From assembly GCF_013377085.1 (NCBI RefSeq), contig NZ_JACAAX010000035.1, positions 1 to 64,000 on the forward strand: 64,000 bases of DNA, in the 5' to 3' direction. Shown piece after piece: positions 26,900 through 37,293 of this stretch. How positions within the stretch are numbered: the first letter of the stretch is position 1; every line of letters begins with the position of its first letter. The notes below the pieces were generated by a model. It was not told the DNA's origin. It was given only the letters and a program-made list of their open reading frames with translations, and searched no databases. The stretch comes from Rhodoplanes sp. (GTDB lineage: Bacteria > Pseudomonadota > Alphaproteobacteria > Rhizobiales > Xanthobacteraceae). The position numbers and the translations under genes were made by a program.

Positions 26900-27732
26900 G
26901 CGTCGAGCCGTCGCCGGCCGCGGCCACAACGGTCGCCGCGACGCCCGTCGCCATCGTCACCGGCGCGTCGTCCGGCATCGGCGCGGCGCTCGCCCGGCTG
27001 TTCGCCGCCGACGGTCACGCCGTGATGCTGGTTGCCCGCCGCGAGGCGGAGCTGAACGCGCTGGCCGACGACATCGCCGCCGCCGGCTGGCCGCGCCCGA
27101 CCGTTCTGGCGCTCGACCTCGCCGCCCCTGAGGCCGTGTCCCGCATCCGCGAGGTTCTCTCGGCACGCGGCCTCGCGCCGAAATACGTCGTCAACAATGC
27201 CGGCTTCGGCCTGCTCGGCGTCGCCGCGGCGCTCGACCGCGACGAGCAGCTCGCGATGATCGACCTCAATGTGAAGGCCCTGACGGCGCTGTCGCTCGCC
27301 TTCGCGGACGATCTCGTGCGGCTTCAGGGCGGTCTCCTCAATGTCGGCTCGCTCGCCGGATTCATGCCCGGCCCCGGCATGGCCGTGTACTACGCCACCA
27401 AGGCCTATGTGATCTCGTTCAGCGAGGCGCTGTGGCGCGAGCTCGGACCGAAGGGCGTGCGTGTCACCGTGCTGTGCCCGGGCCCGGTGCCGACCGGCTT
27501 CCAGGCCCGCGCCGGCGTCACGGTCACGGGGCTGCAGAGCATTCTGACCGTCACGGCCGAGGACGCCGCCAAGGCCGGCTACGACGGCCTGATGGCGGGG
27601 CGCCGCATGGTGGTGCCGGGCCGGCTCGCCGGTCTGGTCCCGCTGCTCGCCCGGCTCATGCCCCGCAACGTCATGATCGGCCTGATCGCATCGACCCAAA
27701 TCCGCCGTCTCGGCCCGCGCGGCGGCCTTTGA
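26896..27732 (+). CDS. Short-chain dehydrogenase/reductase
   Basis: A 278-residue classical SDR. Cofactor motif TGASSGIG at 22-29, NNAG in the middle, and the catalytic Ser (NVGSLAG) with Tyr165 and Lys169 (YYATK). The CPGPVPTGF motif follows. It resembles the DltE/YqjQ-type SDRs; the substrate cannot be read from sequence. The GTG at 26896 overlaps the stop of the TerB gene, so I prefer it to earlier in-frame starts inside that gene. The last 40 residues include a hydrophobic stretch (LAGLVPLLARLMP) that could touch a membrane. Confidence 0.88.
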   Translation: MSVEPSPAAATTVAATPVAIVTGASSGIGAALARLFAADGHAVMLVARREAELNALADDIAAAGWPRPTVLALDLAAPEAVSRIREVLSARGLAPKYVVNNAGFGLLGVAAALDRDEQLAMIDLNVKALTALSLAFADDLVRLQGGLLNVGSLAGFMPGPGMAVYYATKAYVISFSEALWRELGPKGVRVTVLCPGPVPTGFQARAGVTVTGLQSILTVTAEDAAKAGYDGLMAGRRMVVPGRLAGLVPLLARLMPRNVMIGLIASTQIRRLGPRGGL

Positions 27733-27922
27733 CGACCGACGCGAACCGTTCCCCCGGCGCACCACACAGAGGAACATGATCCTGCCCGGAGGCGCCGGGC
27801 AACATGCCGCCACCCTTTGGCTGCCCCGCTTGGCTTGCGGCTTGCATGTCGGGTCCCGACACGGCTAGCCTTGCCGATCGAGACAACCCCATGACGCTGG
27901 ACCCGAAGGACACGACGACCCG

Positions 27923-28693
27923 ATGCCCGAGCCCGTCCTGATCGTCCTGCACCAGGAGCACTCGACGCCGGGGCGCATCGGCCACGCCCTGCAGGCGCGC
28001 GGCGTGCCGCTCGACGTGCGCCGGCCGCGCTTCGGCGAGCGGCTGCCGGAAACGCTGGCCGAGCATGCCGGAGCGATCGTGTTCGGCGGCCCGATGAGCG
28101 CCAACGATCCGGACGATTTCATCAAGGCGGAGATCGACTGGCTCGCCGTGCCCCTGGCGGAGCAGAAGCCGTTCCTCGGCATCTGCCTCGGCGCCCAGAT
28201 GCTGGCCCGGCATCTCGGCGCGACGGTATGCGCGCATCCCGAGGGCCAGGCCGAGATCGGCTACTACCCGTTGCGCGCGACACTCGACGGACGGCGCGTC
28301 TGCCCGCATTGGCCGGACCACGTCTATCAATGGCACCGCGAAGGCTTCGACCTGCCGGAAGGCTCGCGCCTGCTGGCCGAGGGCGACATGTTCCGGGTTC
28401 AGGCCTTCCGGCACGGGCCTGCGGCCTACGGGATCCAATTCCACCCCGAGGTCACCCACGCGATGATGTGCCGCTGGACCACCCGTGGCCACGAGCGGCT
28501 GGCGCTGCCGGGCGCAAAACCCCGCCTCGCCCATTTCGCCGACCGGCCCGTCTATGACGGCGCCGTCCAGGCCTGGCTGGCCGAGTTCCTCGACGCCTGG
28601 CTGGGGTCGCCGCGCGCCGATACGCGACCGGGCCGCGGCGCCGAGCGCGTCACCGGCGCAGCGATGGCGGCTGGCCCCTGCGCGCCGGGGTGA
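27923..28693 (+). CDS. Class I glutamine amidotransferase (GMP-synthase-like, stand-alone)
   Basis: A 256-residue GATase1 domain with its full triad: Cys88 in GICLGAQ, His174 and Glu176 in QFHPE. No synthetase domain is attached. Such free-standing proteins act on gamma-glutamyl substrates or serve unknown synthetases. The last 30 residues are Arg/Gly-rich and disordered. No obvious partner gene lies next to it. Confidence 0.85.
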   Translation: MPEPVLIVLHQEHSTPGRIGHALQARGVPLDVRRPRFGERLPETLAEHAGAIVFGGPMSANDPDDFIKAEIDWLAVPLAEQKPFLGICLGAQMLARHLGATVCAHPEGQAEIGYYPLRATLDGRRVCPHWPDHVYQWHREGFDLPEGSRLLAEGDMFRVQAFRHGPAAYGIQFHPEVTHAMMCRWTTRGHERLALPGAKPRLAHFADRPVYDGAVQAWLAEFLDAWLGSPRADTRPGRGAERVTGAAMAAGPCAPG

Positions 28694-28721
28694 CGAGACC
28701 GGCAGCGTCCTCGCCTCTGCG

Positions 28722-29639
28722 TCACCGCTCCTTCGCTCGCTCGCGCAGGAAATCCACGAAGGCGCGCAGCGGCGCCGGCAGATGCGCGCGCCCGGCGTAG
28801 TAAAGGAACGGGCCGGAGAAGCTCGGCCACCAGTCGGTCAGCACCGGCACCAGCGTGCCGGCCGCGAGCGACGGCGCCAGCGCCTCCTCGAAGGTCGAGA
28901 TCACACCGAGGCCCGCCTCGGCAGCGGCGATCTCCAGTTCGAGCATGGTGGCGACCAGCGGCCCCGTCGGGCTGATCCGGACGACCTCGCCGTTCCGCTC
29001 GAACTCCCATGGCAAGGCGACGATGCCGCTGGCGAAACGATGGCGGATGCAGGGGTGCGCCAGCAGCTCCTCGGGATGGCGCGGCACGCCGTGCGCGGCC
29101 AGATGCGCGGGCGACGCGGCCGTCGCGTAGCGCTGCAGGCGCGGTCCTATCGGCACCGCGATCATGTCCTGCTCCAGCCGCTCGTCGTAGCGCACGCCGG
29201 CGTCGAAGCCGGCCGCCAGCACGTCGATGAAGCCGTCCTCGGCGACCACCTCGAGCGTGATGCCCGGGTGGGCGGCAAGAAACGCGCAGGCGATCGGCGG
29301 CAGCACCATCCGGGCCACGATGACCGGCACGTTCAGCTTGAGCGTCCCGGTCGGGCTGTCGCGGAAGCTGTTGACGGCGTCGAGCGCCGCCGCCACCTCG
29401 CCGAGCGCCGGGCCGAGGCGCTCCAGCAGGCGGGCGCCGGCCTCGGTCGGCGTCACGCTGCGGGTGGTGCGGTTGAGGAGCCGCACCCCGAGCCGCGCCT
29501 CCAGCCGCCGCACCGCCTCGCTGAGGCTGGAGGCAGACACCCCGCGCACCGCGGCCGCCCCGCGAAAGCTGCGCTGCCGGGCCACCGCCGCGAAGGCGTC
29601 GAGATCGGTGAGGTCGATATCCGCCACGGCCATGACCAC
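28722..29639 (-). CDS. LysR-type transcriptional regulator
   Basis: A 305-residue LTTR. The N-terminal winged helix (about 5-65) has FRGAAAVRGVSASSLSEAVRRLE and NRTTRSVTPTEAG; the C-terminal periplasmic-binding-like effector domain spans about 90-300. The subtype (CrgA/YhjC-like, with GTLKLNVP) usually regulates a divergent gene. The divergent neighbour here is the truncated aldo/keto reductase at 29713, so the regulator may have lost its original target. Confidence 0.9.
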   Translation of the reverse strand: MVMAVADIDLTDLDAFAAVARQRSFRGAAAVRGVSASSLSEAVRRLEARLGVRLLNRTTRSVTPTEAGARLLERLGPALGEVAAALDAVNSFRDSPTGTLKLNVPVIVARMVLPPIACAFLAAHPGITLEVVAEDGFIDVLAAGFDAGVRYDERLEQDMIAVPIGPRLQRYATAASPAHLAAHGVPRHPEELLAHPCIRHRFASGIVALPWEFERNGEVVRISPTGPLVATMLELEIAAAEAGLGVISTFEEALAPSLAAGTLVPVLTDWWPSFSGPFLYYAGRAHLPAPLRAFVDFLRERAKER

Positions 29640-29712
29640 TGTTCGTAATCTCGTACAACCCGCACCGACATTGCCGCGTTATCGAACAAGGCGCCAGCCC
29701 TCATGCTCCTGA

Positions 29713-30051
29713 CCATCGGGCGGACAGCTCGGCGCCGAGACGATCAGCCGGGCCGCCGCCGGGCATCCGATCAGCGGCCTGCAGATCGAGCACTCGCTGA
29801 TCCCGGGCGGCATCGAGGATGCAATCATGCCGACGGTGCGCGATCTCGGCAGCGGCGTCATGGCCCAAGGCGTCCTGTCGCGCGGACTGATCGGCGGCCA
29901 CTGGAGCAATCAGAACGCATCGTCGGCGGACGATTTCCGGGCGCACAGCCCGCGCTTCCAGGGTGACATTTTCGATCGGAATCTCGCCCTCGTGGAGGCG
30001 CTGCGCGGCATCGCGCAGGCCCAGATGCCGATGCTCGACTCGGAGCGATGA
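29713..30051 (+). pseudogene. Aldo/keto reductase fragment, truncated at both ends
   Basis: The frame just downstream of an in-frame TGA (29710) reads as the central part of a YajO/Tas-type aldo/keto reductase: GAETISRAAAGHPISGLQIE, then a PGGIEDAI stretch, VLSRGLIGGHW and the PRFQGDIFDRNLALVEAL motif. About 113 codons remain. The N-terminal half with the catalytic Tyr/Lys/His is missing, and the frame ends at TGA soon after ALRGIAQA, before the cofactor-binding C-terminus. An ATG at 29827 could start a 74-residue peptide, but it could not be an active reductase. Confidence 0.7.
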
Positions 30052-30233
30052 GGCCGCGGCGCTGCCGGTCCGGTGACGCGGGTCGGTTTCGATAAATTAA
30101 CTAAAACGGAGGACGGTATCGGGCACCACCCACCGGCCGCGCCCGGCCTGCGGCGGGATGGACGGGCGGACCGCGGATTCCCCGTCCGGCGGCAGGCGCG
30201 CGAGCCGACGGCCAACCGTCGGAGTGCGTTGCC

Positions 30234-31922
30234 ATGAAGCTTCGGTTCGACCTCACCGTGAGCCGCAAGATCTACGCCGTCATCGTCCTCGGGTTCCTCG
30301 GCCTTCTGGGGACGACCTTTCTCGATTCGCGCGAGCTCGCGTCGAGCCTGAAGCAGCAGAAGGAGATCGAGCTGCGCCATCTCTCGGAGCTGGTGGTCGG
30401 GATCATCGCCCGCGAGCACGCGGCCGCCCAGCGCGGCGAGCAGTCGATCGAGGCAGCGCGCAAGCGGGCCCTCGAGACGATCGGATCGCTCCGCTACGGC
30501 AACAACGACTACTTCTTCGTCCGCGACGGCGAAGGCATCACCCTGGTCAATCCGAACGCTCCCGACAATGTCGGCAAGAAGCGCGACGACGGGCGCGACG
30601 CCAACGGCAAACTCTATGTCCGCGAGATGATCGACCTCGCCAAGCAGAAGGGCGAGGGCTACGTCACTTACGTCACCAAGAAGCCGAGCGGTACGAACGC
30701 CGAGAAGCTGGTCTTCCTGCAGAGCTACCGCCCCTGGGACATGGTGGTCGGAAGCGGCGTCTATATCGACGACCTCGACGCTCAGACCTGGGCCGCGACC
30801 AAACGCTCGCTGATGGCCGCCGCGCTGGTGCTGCTGCTCATGCTGGCCGCCTCCGTCGTGATGGCGCGCAGCATCACCGGCCCGCTGCGGCGGATGACCT
30901 CGACCATGAAGTCGCTCGCGCATGGCAAGCTCGATGTCGAGGTGCCCGGACTCGGCCGGCACGACGAGGTCGGCGAGATGGCCGAGGCCGTCGCGGTGTT
31001 CAAGACCAATGCGACCGAACGCGTTCGTCTGGAGGCCGAGCAGAAGGCGGCCGAGGTGCGCGCCGCGGCGCAGCGCAAGGCCGACATGGTGCGGCTCGCC
31101 GACACCTTCGAGCAGGCCGTCGGCGGCATCATCAACACCGTGTCCTCGGCGGCGACAGAGCTCGAAGCGACCGCGACCACGCTGACCCGCACGGCCGACC
31201 TCACCCAGCAGATGTCGGCGACCGTCAGCGCCGCGTCGGGAGAGGCCTCGACCAACGTGCAGGCCGTCGCGGCGGCGACCAACGAGATGACGTCGTCCGT
31301 TCACGAGATCGGCCGCCAGGTGCAGGCGTCGAGCCGCATCGCCGACGCGGCGGTGAGCCAGGCGGCCAAGACCGATGCGCGCGTCGGCGCGCTGTCGGTG
31401 GCGGCCAACAAGATCGGCGACGTGGTCAAGCTGATCACGGCGATCGCCGAGCAGACCAACCTGCTGGCGCTCAACGCCACCATCGAGGCGGCGCGCGCCG
31501 GCGAGGCCGGCCGCGGCTTCGCCGTGGTGGCCAACGAGGTGAAGGCGCTGGCCGCTCAGACCGGCAAGGCGACCGGCGAGATCGGCGCCCAGATCTCCGG
31601 CATGCAGGCGGCGACCCAGGAGTCGGTCGCGGCCATCAAGGAGATCAGCGGCACCATCGGCCAGATCGCCGAGATCGCCTCGGCGATCGCGGCGGCCGTC
31701 GAGGAGCAGGGCGCGGCGACGTCCGAGATCTCGCGCAACATCCAGCAGGCCGCCGCCGGCACCACGCAGGTGGCCGAGAACATCACCGAGGTGAGCCGCG
31801 GCGCCGAGGAAACCGGCGCAGCCTCGGGCGAGGTCCTGAGCGCGGCCGGCCAGCTCGCCGGCGAGAGCAACCGCTTGCGCGCCGAGGTGGAGAAGTTCCT
31901 CGCCACCGTCCGGGCCGCCTGA
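30234..31922 (+). CDS. Methyl-accepting chemotaxis protein with single Cache domain
   Basis: A 562-residue chemoreceptor. Membrane segment 1 at about 12-30, periplasmic sCache_2-type sensor at about 35-185 ([25 protein letters not shown]), segment 2 at about 190-210, HAMP at 212-265, then the signalling domain with its hairpin tip around residue 404 ([18 protein letters not shown]). Related Cache receptors bind small organic acids or amines; the ligand is unknown. No C-terminal CheR-tether motif is seen. It lies upstream of an SLC13-type transporter gene. Confidence 0.92.
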   Translation: MKLRFDLTVSRKIYAVIVLGFLGLLGTTFLDSRELASSLKQQKEIELRHLSELVVGIIAREHAAAQRGEQSIEAARKRALETIGSLRYGNNDYFFVRDGEGITLVNPNAPDNVGKKRDDGRDANGKLYVREMIDLAKQKGEGYVTYVTKKPSGTNAEKLVFLQSYRPWDMVVGSGVYIDDLDAQTWAATKRSLMAAALVLLLMLAASVVMARSITGPLRRMTSTMKSLAHGKLDVEVPGLGRHDEVGEMAEAVAVFKTNATERVRLEAEQKAAEVRAAAQRKADMVRLADTFEQAVGGIINTVSSAATELEATATTLTRTADLTQQMSATVSAASGEASTNVQAVAAATNEMTSSVHEIGRQVQASSRIADAAVSQAAKTDARVGALSVAANKIGDVVKLITAIAEQTNLLALNATIEAARAGEAGRGFAVVANEVKALAAQTGKATGEIGAQISGMQAATQESVAAIKEISGTIGQIAEIASAIAAAVEEQGAATSEISRNIQQAAAGTTQVAENITEVSRGAEETGAASGEVLSAAGQLAGESNRLRAEVEKFLATVRAA

Positions 31923-32132
31923 GCGGGCGGGCCGCCGGGACCACAAGGGCGGATCCGTGACAAGACGGTCGGCCGCGGGCAGGGACTTCGAACTTCGCAG
32001 TGGTCGAAGGCGTCCTGGCCTGTCACATGCATGGGTCCGCCCCGTCGGAGGTCGACCCGTGCGCCCCTGCCCACCCCGAGGTTTCGCCCGGCCTCGTCTG
32101 CTGCCGGTCTCCGGCATCCGGACCGTTCCCTG

Positions 32133-33509
32133 ATGGGCGGCACCTGGAAGACCCTGGTCACGGCCGTGGTCGTCGCCGGGCTGGCGATCACGGCCGCCGT
32201 GCAGCATGCCACCGGCGGCCATGGCCTCGTCCTGCCGTTCCTGGTCGTGGTGGCGACCGTGCTGATGTGGGCGACCCGCGCGGTCCCCGAATACCTCGCC
32301 GCCTTCGTGTTCTTCGTCGTGTGCGCGATCGGCCTGGTCGCGCCGGCCTCCGTCTACCTGTCCGGCTTCACCGGCCCGGCCACCTGGCTGGTGTTCTCCG
32401 GCTCGGTGATCGGGGCATCGCTCGGCCATACCGGGCTCGCCGATAGGCTCGGCGCCAAGCTCGCGGCGATCGCCAACGGCCCGTTCCCGGCCGTGATCGC
32501 CCGGGTGGCGGTGTTCGGGGCGGCGCTCGCCTTCGTGATGCCGTCGGGCATGGGCCGCATCTTCCTGCTGGCGCCGCTGCTCGGCGCCTTCGCCCAACGG
32601 GCCGGCCTCGCCAAGGGCAGTCGCGGCCGCGCCGGCGTGATGATCGCGGGGCTTTTCGGAACGTTTTTCCCCGCCATGGCGATCCTGCCGGCCAATGTGC
32701 CGAACAACGTGCTGGCCGGCCTGCTGGAAGCCACCGGAATCGGCGTGCCGACCTTCTCGGAATACCTGCTGCTGCATTTCCCGGTGCTCGGCTTCGCCAA
32801 GCTGATGCTGCTGATCGGCTTGCTGGCGATCGGCTTTCGCGACGTGGCCCGAATCCCGGCCCCGGACGCGCCGTCGCCACCGCCGATGACCGCCGTCGAG
32901 AAGCGCCTCGCCGTGGTGCTCGCCGTCACCATCGGCCTGTGGCTCTCCGATAGCCTGCACGGCGTCTCGGCCACCTGGGTCGGCATGGCGGCCGCGGTGG
33001 TGTGCCTGTGGCCCGGCAGCGGCCTGCTGCCGCCGAATCCGATGAGGAGCGTCGCGTTCGAGCCGATCGTCTACGTGGCCGGCGTGGTCGGGCTCGGCGC
33101 CGTGGTCGGCTATACGGGGCTCGGCACCAGGCTCGGCGAGATCCTGACGGCCGTGATCGCGCCGCTCGCCGGCAACGCCGTGGCGAGCTATGTCGGGCTG
33201 GCGGCGATCGCGGCCGGGCTCGGCCCGCTGGTCACCGCGGTCGGCACGCCGGCGATCCTCACCCCGATCGCGCCCGTGCTGGCGACTGCCACCGGGCTGC
33301 CGGTCGCCACCGTGACCATGAGCCAGGTGCTCGGCTTCTCGACCATCTTCCTGCCCTACCAGGCGCCGCCGCTCGCCGTCGCGGTGCAGATCGGCGCGCT
33401 GCCGGCCCGCGAGGCGATCCGCTATTGCCTGATGCTGGCGCTGCTCACCATCCTGGTGCTGTGGCCGCTCGACGTGCTGTGGTGGATGCTGCTCGGCCGG
33501 CTGCCGTGA
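32133..33509 (+). CDS. SLC13/DASS-family anion transporter
   Basis: A 458-residue membrane protein with about eleven to twelve hydrophobic segments spread over the whole length. Features of the DASS (dicarboxylate/sulfate:sodium symporter) superfamily include an internal repeat of two halves, a broken-helix motif (FVMPSGMGRIFLLAPL) and a C-terminal SQVLGFSTIFLPYQAPP motif. The substrate class (di- or tricarboxylate, sulfate) cannot be fixed. The ATG at 32133 follows a region of Arg/Pro-rich sequence, so upstream starts are unlikely. Chemoreceptor genes on both sides suggest sensing and uptake of related solutes. Confidence 0.8.
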   Translation: MGGTWKTLVTAVVVAGLAITAAVQHATGGHGLVLPFLVVVATVLMWATRAVPEYLAAFVFFVVCAIGLVAPASVYLSGFTGPATWLVFSGSVIGASLGHTGLADRLGAKLAAIANGPFPAVIARVAVFGAALAFVMPSGMGRIFLLAPLLGAFAQRAGLAKGSRGRAGVMIAGLFGTFFPAMAILPANVPNNVLAGLLEATGIGVPTFSEYLLLHFPVLGFAKLMLLIGLLAIGFRDVARIPAPDAPSPPPMTAVEKRLAVVLAVTIGLWLSDSLHGVSATWVGMAAAVVCLWPGSGLLPPNPMRSVAFEPIVYVAGVVGLGAVVGYTGLGTRLGEILTAVIAPLAGNAVASYVGLAAIAAGLGPLVTAVGTPAILTPIAPVLATATGLPVATVTMSQVLGFSTIFLPYQAPPLAVAVQIGALPAREAIRYCLMLALLTILVLWPLDVLWWMLLGRLP

Positions 33510-33540
33510 ACGCCGCGGCGGCCGGACGAGGGCGTGCCGA

Positions 33541-35556
33541 TCACGCCACCTTGGCGAGGAACTCGTCGACCGCCGTCTGCAGATGACGGGCCGCCCCGGC
33601 GAGCTCGCCGGTCGCGCCCAGAACGTCGGTGGCCGAACGGCTCGCCTCGCCGATCGCCCCCCGCACGGTCGCGATGTTGCCGGCGAGCCGGCTGGCCCCG
33701 TCCGCCGCCTGGGCGACGCTGCGCGAAATCTCGTGGGTGGCCGCCGACTGCTCCTCGATGGTGGCCGCGATGGTCGCGGTGAAGCGGCTGATGTCGTCCA
33801 TGGTCGTGGTGATGCGGCCGATCGCATCGACGGCGTCCGAGGTCGACGACTGGATCCCGGCGACCTGCGAGGCGATCTCCTCGGTCGCCTTGCCGGTCTG
33901 GCTCGCCAGCGTCTTCACCTCGGAGGCGACCACGGCGAAGCCCTTGCCGGCCTCGCCGGCGCGTGCCGCCTCGATGGTGGCGTTGAGCGCCAAAAGGTTG
34001 GTCTGCTCGGCGATCGCCTTGATCAGGCCGACCACATTGCCGATCCGCTGCGCCGCCTGGGCGAGCGTGCCGACCTGCTCGTTGCTGCGGCCGGCGAGCG
34101 TCGTCGCCTCGCCGACCACCGCGTTGGCCTGGCCGATCTGGCGGCCGATCTCGGCCACCGACGAGCCGAGCTCGTCGGCCGCGGAGGCGACGCTCTGCAC
34201 GTTGTCGGCCGCCTGCTCGGAGGCCTGGGCGGCGGCGCCGGCCTGCTTGCTGGCGTCGGCCGCGACCGTGTCGAGGGACGTCGCCGTGCTCTCGAGCTTC
34301 TTCAGGCTGGCGCCGACCGCGGTGAGCACCTCACCGATGCTGGAGCGGAACACCGCGATCAGACCATCGACCCGCCGCTGGCGGTCGGTCTGGTCGGCGA
34401 GCGCGCGCTCGTCGGCGGCCTTTCGCTCGATCGCCGACTGCCGGAACACCTCGATCGAGCGGGCCATCACGCCGATCTCGTCCTGGCGCTCGACGCTCGG
34501 CACCTTGATGTCATACTGGCCGGCCCGCATCTCGCCCATGGTGTGCGACAGCTCGCCGAGCAGATCCCGGATGGTGCGCAGCACGATCCGGCTCATCACC
34601 AGCACGGCCACGATGGCGATCGAGGTCAGGCCGAAATAGAGGAGAATATTCCACCAGGCGGTCGAAAGCCGGCGCTCGGCCTCGGCGATGGTGCCGTCGA
34701 CGCTCGCCGTGATCAGCTTGGCGAGGGTCGGCAGCAGGGCCTGGTTGACGGAGCCCCAGGCCGCGAGATCGGCCTCGGGCGCCTTCTCGCCGGCGTTCTT
34801 CAGCGCGATCGCCTGCAGCTCGGCATACCGCTTGCCGTGGGTGGTGCCGACGGCCCGGAACTGGGCGACCACCTCGGGCAGCGCATACTCCTCGAGCAGC
34901 CTGCCGTAGCTCGCCTGGTGGGTGTTGGCCTCCGCCAGCATCAGGAACGCCGGCGGCGGCAGGCTGCCTTCCCGCAGGGCGCGTTCACCATTGTTGCGCA
35001 GGACGAGGCTGGCACTGTTGTATTTCAGCAAGGCGTAGAGGCCGAGGATGCGACGCGACAGCCCGTCCTCCGCGGTCGCCACCGCCGTGCGGCCGACCAG
35101 CTCGATGCCGAGGCCTGCGAGCGGCGCCCGGAAGGCCGGAATGTCAGAAATGGCCGCCGACTTGGAATCCATGCGGGACCGATGCGCGACCTGGCGGCCA
35201 AGCTGCTCGTCGATCGAGCGGAGATAGTCGCGAATGGCGACGTCCTGTGGAGCGACCACTGCGACGGTATCCTGCAACGCCTTGTAGGCCTGGTCGGTCT
35301 CCCGACGCTGGGCATCGAGGGCGGCCTTTTCGGCGCTGCCCAGCAGCCAGTTGCGCTCCGCCATACCCTCGGCCGGGAAAGCGAACGAGACGTAGCGGGT
35401 CACCGAGACGGCCAGCCGCAGCATGCGGGTGGCGTCGGAGAGCGCGTCGTATTTCAGCCACTGCTCGTACGTGAGCCGTCCGGCGAACAGAGTCAGCACC
35501 AGGACGGGGACGACGCTGGCGATGAGAAGCAGCTTGGCGAAGGAGATGTGGCGCAC
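33541..35556 (-). CDS. Methyl-accepting chemotaxis protein with long helical periplasmic domain
   Basis: A 671-residue chemoreceptor. N-terminal membrane segment (about 8-27), a helical periplasmic domain of about 270 residues (nitrate/4-helix-bundle style), a second segment at about 298-320, HAMP (about 322-375), and a signalling domain with tip near residue 520 ([18 protein letters not shown]). The periplasmic domain shares nothing obvious with the Cache receptor at 30234. It is convergent with the SLC13-type gene, with 31 bases between stops. Confidence 0.9.
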   Translation of the reverse strand: MRHISFAKLLLIASVVPVLVLTLFAGRLTYEQWLKYDALSDATRMLRLAVSVTRYVSFAFPAEGMAERNWLLGSAEKAALDAQRRETDQAYKALQDTVAVVAPQDVAIRDYLRSIDEQLGRQVAHRSRMDSKSAAISDIPAFRAPLAGLGIELVGRTAVATAEDGLSRRILGLYALLKYNSASLVLRNNGERALREGSLPPPAFLMLAEANTHQASYGRLLEEYALPEVVAQFRAVGTTHGKRYAELQAIALKNAGEKAPEADLAAWGSVNQALLPTLAKLITASVDGTIAEAERRLSTAWWNILLYFGLTSIAIVAVLVMSRIVLRTIRDLLGELSHTMGEMRAGQYDIKVPSVERQDEIGVMARSIEVFRQSAIERKAADERALADQTDRQRRVDGLIAVFRSSIGEVLTAVGASLKKLESTATSLDTVAADASKQAGAAAQASEQAADNVQSVASAADELGSSVAEIGRQIGQANAVVGEATTLAGRSNEQVGTLAQAAQRIGNVVGLIKAIAEQTNLLALNATIEAARAGEAGKGFAVVASEVKTLASQTGKATEEIASQVAGIQSSTSDAVDAIGRITTTMDDISRFTATIAATIEEQSAATHEISRSVAQAADGASRLAGNIATVRGAIGEASRSATDVLGATGELAGAARHLQTAVDEFLAKVA

Positions 35557-35802
35557 TGAAGGAAGCCTTCGGTCCGGGGCAGATAGCTGGTTCTAACCTG
35601 CAACGGTAAATGGATCCCTGACAAATGGTCGCCTTTCGAGCAACGCTTGCCCACGATGCGGGACAGAATACCGACCGAGCGGGAGAGGGGCTTGCGGTCC
35701 TGGCGCGATGGGCTTAACCGAAGGGCGCGAGAACGGCCGCACTCCCCCGGGCCGTGCGCAGGATATCGGCCGTACCGACGGCCTCTACCCACGAGTTCAG
35801 TG

Positions 35803-36096
35803 ATGTTGGCGAATCTGGTGCGCGCGATCGTCTCCGCCGTGGTGGCGGTGGGGATCGGCGTGCTGCTCTACCTCGACGAACGGGTGCTCGGCTTCGTGAT
35901 CACCAGCCTGACGGTCGGCCTGCTGGTGTTCGGCCTGATCGGATTGCTGGCGGGCGCCGCCTTCGCGGTGCGGGCCGGCCTGCGGCTGTTCATCGAGCCG
36001 CCCGAGGTGATGCCCGCCGTCCCGGCGGACCGGCGGCAGGCGGAACAGCGTCGAGCCGAGCATCTGCGCACCGAGGCGGCGACCAGCCCGTCCTGA
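35803..36096 (+). CDS. Small membrane protein with two spans (97 residues)
   Basis: Two hydrophobic segments (about 5-22 and 29-57) separated by a short LDERVLG loop, then a basic and acidic cytoplasmic tail rich in Arg/Glu/Ala. No named family. The frame is open from 35647, but the N-terminal extension is arginine-rich. The ATG at 35803 starts a clean membrane protein. Confidence 0.6.
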   Translation: MLANLVRAIVSAVVAVGIGVLLYLDERVLGFVITSLTVGLLVFGLIGLLAGAAFAVRAGLRLFIEPPEVMPAVPADRRQAEQRRAEHLRTEAATSPS

Positions 36097-36136
36097 AGCT
36101 CCAGTCGGCGGACGACTCTGCGATCGGCGCGCCGGA

Positions 36137-37120
36137 TCAATCCGGCTTGGCGTTGGACACGCGCACCACCTCGGCCCATTTGCGCACCTCGGCGGCGACG
36201 AAGTCCGGCATCTCCGCGGTCGGACGGAAACGCGCCACCACGGCATTGCGATCGAAGGTCTCGCGCACCAAATCGGCACCGAGCGCCGCCTCGATGGTCT
36301 TGGCCAGCAGCGCGATGCGGTCCGGCGGCGTCCTGGCCGGGGCGAAATAGGCGAACCAGGCATCGGCATCGACGTCGGGCACGCCGGCCTCGGCCAGCGT
36401 CGGAATGTCGGGCATGAGGGCGACGCGCTTCGACGACGCGATGGCGAGCGCCCGCACCATCCCGCCCTCGAGCGGGCCACGGATATTGGCCACCGCGATG
36501 AAGCCGAAATCGACCACGCCGGCCATCAGGTCCTGGGCGAGCGGTCCGCCGCCCCGATAGGGCACGTGCTGCGCCTCGACGCCGGCCTTCAGCTTGAACA
36601 GCTCGCAGGCGAGATGCGAGGACGAGCCGTTGCCGGTCGACCCGTAGTTGAGCTTCCCTGGCTCTCGCTTCAGAAGTGCGACCAGCTCGGTCGCGCTCGA
36701 CACCGGCAGCGTCTTCTTGACCACCAAAGCATGCGGCACCGTGCAGACCTCGCAGATCGGCGCGAAGCTCTCGACCGCGCGGTAGCCGAGCGTGGGATAG
36801 AGCGACTCGTTGGTGCCATGCGTCTGCTGGGTGCCGAGCACCAAGCGGTAGCCGTCCGGATCGGCGATCGCCACCGACTGCGCCGCGACCGAGCCGCCGC
36901 TGCCGCCGCGGTTCTCCACCACGACCGGTTGCCCGAATGCGCGCCCCATCGGCTCGCCGATGGCACGGGCCACCAGGTCGACCGAGCCGCCCGGCGGATA
37001 GGGCACGACCACGGTGACGGGCCGGCCCGGATACGGCGCGTCGGTCGCGGCCATGACGGGCCCGACGAGGCTGGCGCCGGCCGCGCCTAGAACAAAGCTG
37101 CGACGATCGATCATGGACAA
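36137..37120 (-). CDS. TctC/Bug-family periplasmic solute-binding protein
   Basis: A 327-residue extracytoplasmic receptor of the tripartite tricarboxylate transporter type. It has a Tat-like leader (DRRSFVLGAAG) and a hydrophobic stretch ending VMA. The Bug signature VVPYPPGGSVDLVARAI and the VVVENRGGSGG motif follow. Family members bind di- and tricarboxylates or aromatic acids. No TctA/TctB membrane genes are in the window, so it is an orphan, as is common for Bug proteins. Start may be at 37120 or, two codons on, 37114. Confidence 0.9.
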   Translation of the reverse strand: MSMIDRRSFVLGAAGASLVGPVMAATDAPYPGRPVTVVVPYPPGGSVDLVARAIGEPMGRAFGQPVVVENRGGSGGSVAAQSVAIADPDGYRLVLGTQQTHGTNESLYPTLGYRAVESFAPICEVCTVPHALVVKKTLPVSSATELVALLKREPGKLNYGSTGNGSSSHLACELFKLKAGVEAQHVPYRGGGPLAQDLMAGVVDFGFIAVANIRGPLEGGMVRALAIASSKRVALMPDIPTLAEAGVPDVDADAWFAYFAPARTPPDRIALLAKTIEAALGADLVRETFDRNAVVARFRPTAEMPDFVAAEVRKWAEVVRVSNAKPD

Positions 37121-37293
37121 TCCAAAGCGGGGGTTGCGTGACGAACGGCGCCGACCGGCGCGCGCAGACGCGTGTCTTAGCGCCCAGCACCGCCGACAGA
37201 CAAGCGAGCGGCGCGCGGCGCAGTCGGGCCGGCACGCTGGCCAGCCCCCACGGCTGCGCTAGGATGCCGCGCCCGGACAAAGCCACCAGGACA

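Noticed and set aside
29910-33827. A leftward open frame of about 1300 codons opposite the chemoreceptor and transporter genes
   Set aside because: Low-complexity Arg/His/Gly-rich translation, no domain, while the + strand carries clear families.
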